A stretch of DNA of 64,000 nucleotides from Avena insularis. Its lineage: Eukaryota; Streptophyta; Magnoliopsida; Poales; Poaceae. Below the pieces are notes generated by a model. It did no database searches. It was not told the origin of the DNA and was given only the letters and a program-made list of their open reading frames with translations. The stretch's first letter is position 1. Each line of letters starts with the position of its first letter. Location of the stretch: positions 186,001 through 250,000 of the forward strand of contig JAJUPC010000040.1 of NCBI GenBank assembly GCA_023614405.1, given 5' to 3'. Positions 57,701-64,000 of this stretch are shown piece after piece. The translations under genes were made by a program, and so were the position numbers.

Positions 57701-58823
57701 GTTTGGTCGGAACGCGGTGGTGCTCTGCGTGTGCCCGATGGAAGTTTTAATGGCGCACAACATGCATGGTCCGCGCGGCGGCAAACGAGCGTGTCTGCGG
57801 GGTTGCTGGGACGGTGGTGATCACGTATGCACGCGGCGGAGGCGGCGCGTGGTCTGTGGGCATCGGTCGAGCGTGGCGCACGGGGCGCGCTCTCGGCATG
57901 GTTGCTGGCGAGCTTGGCATGGTCCGTGCGTGTGGTATAGGGGCTAGCACGGTTCGAGCGTTGGACAGGGAGTGGCGGTGGGGTGTTGGCTTGCTCCCAG
58001 ACATGTTGGCTAGGCTTGTTTCTTCTCCTAGCTTGTTGTCGACATGGGGGTGACAAGGGTGCACTCGGCCTGCTCACCATTGATGGCATTGCCAAGCTTA
58101 CAGTGATGCTAGAGGTTTGCAATTGAGCTAGATGATCTACTAAAGCCTAGTTTCATCCAGAGGGAACAAGTTAGGCAAGAATCACTCCTCACAATAGTGT
58201 TTGGATTTTGTTTGATTTGTGTCTACAAAGTGTTTGATGAAATGGCCGCAAGAATTCAAGTTTTGAATTTTGAAAAGATTTTTGGTGGGTATGCTAGGTT
58301 GCTGCTAGTGAGTCTGCAGATGCTTGGGTATTGAAAGTTGAGCTTGTTTGAGTGGTTTTTGAAAAAGTGGGATCTTCCCATATGATAAAGATTCAATTTT
58401 GAACAGTCCTTTAAACCATACATTTGAAAGTTTCTGGATGATCACAAAGTGGGCCTTGATACTTTGTTATGAGTACAATCAAGGGGTGCAAAGATCCAGA
58501 AAGGTTTTTGTTAAGTTCTGAAAGTTTGATACAGCCAAAGTAGGCATGGGAGTTAAATTGGTCAAAATGACCATTCCCTTATTTTATTTGTTTTGATTTA
58601 CTTGTCTTTGGGAAAGTGTGGGAAATGTTTAGATGATGTTTATTTCACCTAAGCATCCATTTACAAGCAAAGGAACACACAAACAAGTTGGTTCAAAAGA
58701 ATTCAAAATGAAATGCATACTCACATGCATGCTTCCATAATTTTATTTATAAAAGTTTTTATTAACCCTAAGTTTGATGATTAGAGTTTGATGATCCATG
58801 TTTAGTATTTTTGGGATGTTACA
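54782..58823 (-). repeat. 5' LTR of the chromovirus (right copy)
   Basis: 4042 bp, about 97% like the left copy where sampled. Promoter TATA box at 57558-57546. The palindrome module is at 55412-55461. The GC-rich stretch at about 57080-58060 again lacks conserved frames. Confidence 0.93.
57546..57558 (-). promoter_or_regulatory. TATA box of the chromovirus 5' LTR
   Basis: CTATAAATAGAGG in element sense; transcription would start about 30 nt on, near 57515. The same box is at 47656-47668 in the 3' LTR. Confidence 0.7.
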
Positions 58824-58828
58824 CTTGC
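58824..58828. repeat. target site duplication CTTGC, right copy
   Basis: Matches 44908-44912. Confidence 0.92.
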
Positions 58829-61800
58829 TTTGTTGACAATAGATTTTCCTTATCAATTGAAAATACTAAGTTTTTATTTGTCAAAATAACCCAAGGCATC
58901 TACCAATCAAAGATTGAAGATCCTTTAACCCTTGTTCAACCACAAGATTTTAACTTAGAAATTGGTATGAGGATATTCTTGATAGCTTTCATGTCTTGAT
59001 GCTCAAATTGTCCATTGCCGGGGACACGGCTAAGTACTTAGATTTTAATCTCTCGAGAGGTGGTGCACTTTCCCCACAATACTCGACATGCATCGAGACA
59101 AGATCTTTAAGAAGCCTTCCCTTAGACCAAAATGGACGCACTCCAAACCTATCACCCCTACCACCAACTGTCCATCTGGCTAAGTTATTGCAACCTATAT
59201 GATCTAGGCAGAGCCCATAATGTCAATTGGCTGCACTTGAAGCTTCTCAACATTTGACATCTCAAATCTCTTTGTTCCTGGGTGGCTTTCCACAAGTGAG
59301 ATACACTAAGGTAGACCATAAATATGGGCCCTGTGTAACCACTCAACATAACCCATTCTTTCCATTCCACCTAGGTGATTCATTCACATAGTTGTTTTAT
59401 TAAACAAAACACAAGTCCTTGACTTAGAAATATTTCATACCATGAATATAATCCACCCTTGTTTTCTACTAGCTAGGATAAACATGATACTAGTAGGAAT
59501 ACTAACATATGGAAAATTCTACTAAGGCTTCATCTACCAGGATATCGCATGGCATAGTGAACATATAGAAAATTCCATGCAAGTCCTACTTAGAAATATC
59601 ACTAATGCATAGTGAAAATAATGGGACAAAAGTATGAAGCACCACTTGCCTTTTTGGTAGAGAATATAAGCTCACTCCTTGATCTTGCAATAGTCACACT
59701 CTTCAAAGTTCACTACAATTCAATCAAGCAAGGCACAAATTCAAAACTAGCATTCCAACAATTCATCACATAATAATAAAAACAAAAAAATGCATGCAAG
59801 CATTGCCAAAGATTGTTTTATTTGGAAAAGTGGTTTCTAATAGGTTATAAACATTTTAAAACACCTATTGGTCATTTATAAAAGTGGTTAAGCCATTTTA
59901 TAACAAGTTAGTAAAAATGGCCACTTTAAATCATTTTTGTTTTGCTAGAATTTATTTTATTCAAAGAATAATTTCTAGTGTTAGCAAAAATGCTTTTAAA
60001 CACCAATATTAATGTTTATGGTCATAATGTTTTAAAACAAAATCATTTACAAAAGGTTTCACTCAAAACCCTTTTTAAATCAAGCCCAATTTTGATTTTT
60101 CTAGAAATGCCTTTAATCAAAGTAATATTTTTTCTAGGGTTTAATCAAATACATTTTTAAATCCAAAACTTTGTGTTTAGGGTCAGAGAGTTTAAATCAA
60201 ACCATTTTCAAAAGGTTTTACTCAAAAAGCATTTTTAAACCATAATCAATATTTTTATTTAACTAGAAATGCTTTTATTCAAAGATTTATTCCTTAGCAT
60301 CACAAAATATACTTTTAAACCTACAAGTTGGTTTTCATGGTCAGTAGGTTCAAAACAAACCATTTACAAAAGATTTTACCCTAATAACTTGTTTAGAATA
60401 AATTTTATACACAAAATGTGCCTACACATGTTTCTGCAAAAACAATCAATTTTACAAAAGAAAATCATTAAACAAAGGGCATGGTTGGAAATTATTCTTT
60501 TTAATGATTCCATTGATATGAAGTTTCTAAAATTTGGATGTGTGGATTAAAGTTATGAATTTTAAAAAATTAAACGTCTAATAGATTCATTTATGTTTTT
60601 AAAACAAACTACAGGCCACGTGTCTTGATCTGATTCGCTGGTACCGGTTCGGCAGGATCGCATGATGAAGTGCGTTGTATCTAATGGAAATCGTGTGGCT
60701 CAAATCTCGTCATACTGGTTCGCTTAAGTCATCTATCATGTCCTTACGATCAACATATAACGGCTCAGATCTAGACGACCAAAGATGGGCGGCGCAGCGA
60801 CGGTGGCTGGTGGCGGCGCGCTCAGATGGTGACGTTGCCGATGATACATGAAGCGAGAGAGAGGGGGGAGGGATCACCGAGTTCGCCGTGATGCGCTGAT
60901 TCTCGGGGTGGTCTCTTTCGACGGAGGGGTGCACGGTGACGACGTTAATCGCTCGCCGGAGAAGCTTCTGGCGGCTGGCGCTCACTGTCGATGACGGAGG
61001 TGTTGCTATGGTGCGAGCTAGGACACGAAAACGGCAGCGTCAGTTGCATAAGAGGTCACTGGTCACACTCGTATCATCGGGAGGAAGAGGGGTGGTCAGA
61101 ATGTTACCAGGGGCGTCGCCAGAGTTGAGGCAGACGGTGGCGTCGCTCTGTCGTCGAGGTTGCCAAGGTTTTGGGGCACGCGCAAGGGAGATGGAGCTAC
61201 TGGGGGATGCGTAGGGAGGTGGGGATCACGCTCGTGTGGTTCAGGGGAAAAGCGGTGGCTGGGCTCGCCGGAATTTGCCGGAAATCTCGTCGGGGAAGAG
61301 CGAGGTCTCGAGCAAAATCAGAGCAGCCTGGTGGCGGAGGAGAAGGGGAGAGTGAGGGGAAAGATATATGAGGCATGGGTGCTTAAGAGGGAGTGATCAC
61401 GGGAGGAGTTATGCATGCATTGATGCGAATTTCATCCTGTGAAATCAAAGCAGAAACGGGCGAGAGAGGGGGAGGAACTGGTCGTCCTGGGTGCAGACGA
61501 CGACTGACAGGTGGGGTTGCGTTGTCAGCGAGGGAGAGAGTTACGCGGTGGAGTCCGGGAATCAGTGACTGCGCGGGTTTAGTTGCTGGTGAGAAAGAAA
61601 AAACGTTTCAGGGGAGAAGAGATCCTGCGTGGGCTTCTGCTGGGCTGGGTTAGTGGGCTGGTCTCTTTCACTTTTTTTTCATTCTGTTTCTTTTTTCTTT
61701 TCCTTTTCTTATTTTCTGTTTTGAATTCAAACTATCATTCGAATTCAGATTTCTTTTTCAAATCTTTTCCAAATATTCAGTATGTTTCTATACTGTTTTA

Positions 61801-63117
61801 AATATGTATTTAAAGTCTATTTTTTAAATAATTTTCTTTTATTCTTCTATGAGTTATTAATTATTCAAACTAGACACTTGTCTTTATTCAAATGAGGATT
61901 TAATATAATTTCAATTCTTATTTGAATTATTATTTTCTCCAAACTTTTTCAGTAGGCTTTATTTATTCCATAGTGCAAATAATTCATTTTGAATTATTTA
62001 AAATATTTTAATATGATTTAATATTCATTTAAATTGGCAATTGTCTTTATTCAAATAAATTCAAATATGGTTTTAATTCCATATAAATTTTTATTCAAAT
62101 AATTCTTTTTAAGTTAATTAGATAACTTTTTAATCTACTTTGGCAAATTCCAATTTACTATTTTCTCATGATTTAATTAATCATTTACATTAGGGATTTT
62201 ATCTTTATTAGAATATGGTTTAGTCTGCTATACTTTTATTTGAATATTCCTTATCCCTTTATTTTATTTGGATTTGAATTATCTTTGTTCCATTTGCTTA
62301 TGGGTTTGATTCAAGATTTAAATTGTCTCCTAAATAATTTTATTAGGTTTTATTATTTAGTTTATGCATATTATCTTTATTTAAATAATATTGGATATTG
62401 TCAAACCTGATGATTTTATTTAAATAATCTTTTATTACTTTTTATTATTCCATAATATTTCATTTCATTTGTTTGGCCAAGATTTAATTTGGCTTTTTAA
62501 ATATTCCTTATTTCTTTCTTTCTTTCTTTCTTTATCTTATAAAATCCATATATTTTTATTTAAAGATCTAAAATTGGTGATTCCAATTTGTATAATTTTA
62601 TTTAATGTTTGTTTATCTTTTTAAATCCCATTAGGATTATTTTGCTCACAATTTGGTATGGATTTTAGATAGTATCTTTATTAGCTTTGGACATTATTTC
62701 CTTTTACCTTATTAAATTCATAAACTTTTATCCATGACTCCAAATTAAATGAAACCAATTTTTATGGTTTTATATTATTTTCATTTATCATTTTTGATCA
62801 TTTATAAATGTTTGTTGATAGATTTTTAGATCAAATCCATAGTCTTTGAGAAATCTTTGGAATGATTTATTCCATTAGGGTTTTAGAGTTTTGGTTTATC
62901 TTTTACAAGTGTTTAAATTTCAAGATACATTCATTGATGAATGCATTTCACTTGATTGAAATTTGTTGGATTCCATTTTATTCAAAGTTTTTTCAAGATT
63001 GTTTTGATGTTTCCATTTGGAATCAAAAAGTTTCTTTTCACCCTAAATTTCAAAAATTATTTAATTTTTTTATTTATTTTTCACATTTCAAAATTTGGAA
63101 AATTTTGGGATGTGACA
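58829..63117 (-). repeat. left LTR, second segment, of the zinc-knuckle element
   Basis: Continues the LTR begun at 44492; together about 4.7 kb. It follows the solo LTR at 10080-14390 nearly collinearly: palindrome module at 59030-59059, GC-rich block at about 60740-61660, AT-rich block at 61670-63117. Ends GGGATGTGACA. No gene inside. Confidence 0.88.
62511..62534. repeat. (TTTC)n microsatellite
   Basis: About six TTTC units. The matching place in the solo LTR (about 13790) lacks the expansion. Confidence 0.9.
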
Positions 63118-63154
63118 GGTTACCACCCTTAAAAGAAATCTCGTCCCGAGATTT
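63118..63154 (-). promoter_or_regulatory. polypurine tract and adjacent hairpin of the zinc-knuckle element
   Basis: In element sense AAGGGTGGTAACC (63130-63118) precedes the 3' LTR. A perfect hairpin (63136-63143 with 63147-63154, loop TCC) identical in core to the one at 48967-48985 lies 18 nt from the LTR edge. Confidence 0.8.
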
Positions 63155-64000
63155 GGGAGGGCTAGAGGTTACAAGTTGGCTTCATGACAACTAGGGTACT
63201 ACCACCCTTAAAAAGGTTTTCAACTAGATTACATATTGTCTTACTTAGGATCTTGATGTAGCTTCTCTGGACACTTGTTTGCATAATGGCCTAGCTCTTT
63301 GCAGTTGTTGCACCTCACTTGGCTAATATATTTCTTCTTCTTTGGTATCATTGCATCTTGTTTGTTTCCTTGGTTCTTCTTCTTTTCTGGGCAATCACTG
63401 GCATAGTGTCCCATCTCTTTGCAATTATAACATTGCAACTGGCTTTTGTCCTTCTTCTTCTTCTTGGGTCTCTCCAAAGCTAGGAGTTCTTCTAGTTCAT
63501 GCTCTTCATATCTCACCTCAAAGGTGGGAAATCATTCTCTCTTCTTGGGGCAGTTACTAGAGATATGACCTTCTTCTCCACAAGAGTAGCAACACTTTGT
63601 GGTCACTTTGGATTTTTCCTTATGAGGCATGGTTCTGACTTTGCCTTCATCCTTCTTTGTAGAAGTTGTTCCCTTATGGAGGTTTCCAAACATTTGATGC
63701 ATTCCATCTTGCTTCATTTGTTGAACTATAGGATAGATGGGGCATTAGATAGGGACATGATCATTTCCTTCACATAGGAAACAAGTCACTTGAGATGTGG
63801 GGCATTGTTTAGTTGGATGTTTCTCTTCACAATTAGGGCATTGATCCTCATGCTCTTTGTAAGTGTGTTCCATGTCTCCACAAATATTACAAGCTTGAGT
63901 TCCTTCCATAATATCATCCTTGACATCATTGTTGTCACAATCTCCTTGGGAAGAGTTTCTTATCATGTTGATCATTTGATTGGTCATCCTTTGCAACAAT
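63155..64000 (-). pseudogene. multi-CCHC zinc-knuckle (gag-like) protein, partial
   Basis: One frame runs from the window edge to the stop at 63243-63241, interrupted by TAA at 63747-63745 and TGA at 63534-63532. It carries at least four CX2CX4HX4C knuckles: CFLCEGNDHVPI (its last Cys falls just after the TAA), CYSCGEEGHISSNC (about 63590), CYNCKEMGHYASDC (about 63430) and CNNCKELGHYANKC (about 63310). Irregular Cys pairs (CNICGDMEH, CPNCEEKH) lie at the N-terminal side. Lysine-rich linkers separate them. Such knuckles bind RNA in Gag nucleocapsid, so a Gag-derived or RNA-binding role is likely but inferred. It sits about 90 bp from the PPT, where a complete gypsy element would have the end of pol. 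The start is outside the window. Confidence 0.75.

Larger units (their letters stand above)
44913..58823 (-). mobile_element. complete Ty3/gypsy chromovirus (Tekay/Del type), 13.9 kb
   Basis: Two LTRs (44913-48949, 54782-58823) bounded by TGTCAACACCCGG and GGGATGTTACA, a perfect 5-bp target duplication CTTGC, PBS at 54766-54778, PPT at 48950-48963, and on the minus strand an extra ORF, gag, protease, RT, RNase H, integrase and a C-terminal chromodomain. In the first about 220 bp the two LTRs differ at about seven sites, near 3%, so the insertion is fairly young on the scale of this stack. It is the innermost element seen. Gag-pol carries about ten stops or frameshifts, so it is not autonomous now. 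Confidence 0.95.
44492..64000 (-). mobile_element. long-LTR gypsy-type element with a zinc-knuckle gene; right part outside window
   Basis: Left LTR (44492-44912 plus 58829-63117, interrupted by the chromovirus), then a PPT on the minus strand, then an internal region holding a multi-zinc-knuckle frame to the window end. The LTR start TGTAGAGGTCCC and end GGGATGTGACA match the solo LTR at 8972. It is inserted in the copia RT; the left flank is ATAAT. No pol sequence lies between the zinc-knuckle gene and the 3' LTR, unlike a complete gypsy element. Confidence 0.82.

Overview
The window is plant nuclear DNA from a grass. The LTR ends, primer-binding sites and protein families fit a pooid grass (the wheat, barley, oat and ryegrass group); the species cannot be fixed from the sequence. 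I see no host gene. Practically all 64 kb is transposable elements nested inside one another, and almost every element gene is broken by stops or frameshifts.

Layout. (1) 1-8487: right part of a CACTA (En/Spm-type) DNA transposon read on the minus strand, with a TNP2-type transposase pseudogene (7400-3914), a second TNPA-like gene with one stop (1124 to the window edge), a hairpin-rich subterminal end and the terminal CACTA motif at 8487. (2) 8488-25455: a plus-strand Ty1/copia element of Sirevirus type into which the CACTA inserted. Its pol is also split by a 5.4-kb solo LTR (8972-14390) and an internally deleted Athila-like element (16391-20188, TSD GAAAG). It ends with an env-like/plant transposon-protein pseudogene and a 3' LTR. 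Whether 20624-25455 is the same element or a second Sirevirus is open. (3) 25466-38708: a BARE/Angela-like copia element, its pol split by a 6.1-kb solo LTR (29747-35823, TSD CAAAG). (4) 38709-44491: a second BARE/Angela-like element inserted in the 3' LTR of the first. (5) 44492-64000: a minus-strand long-LTR element inserted in the RT of the previous one; next to its 3' LTR it carries a reading frame with several CCHC zinc knuckles. (6) 44913-58823: a complete minus-strand Ty3/gypsy chromovirus (Tekay/Del type, TSD CTTGC) inside the left LTR of element 5, with two about 4-kb LTRs, PBS, an extra intact 264-aa ORF upstream of gag, gag-pol, a chromodomain and a PPT.

How the parts relate. The chromovirus (6), the zinc-knuckle element (5) and the two solo LTRs share LTR termini. 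Elements 5 and 6 share a hairpin beside the PPT, and all the long LTRs share a module of two palindromes plus a conserved box. This suggests one superfamily, in which element 5 may depend on proteins from an element like 6. The points most worth a second look are the extra ORF of 6, the zinc-knuckle gene of 5, the shared palindrome module and PPT-side hairpin, the long perfect hairpins in the CACTA, and a pseudogene whose 12 internal stops are all TAG, as expected from decay at methylated CHG sites.
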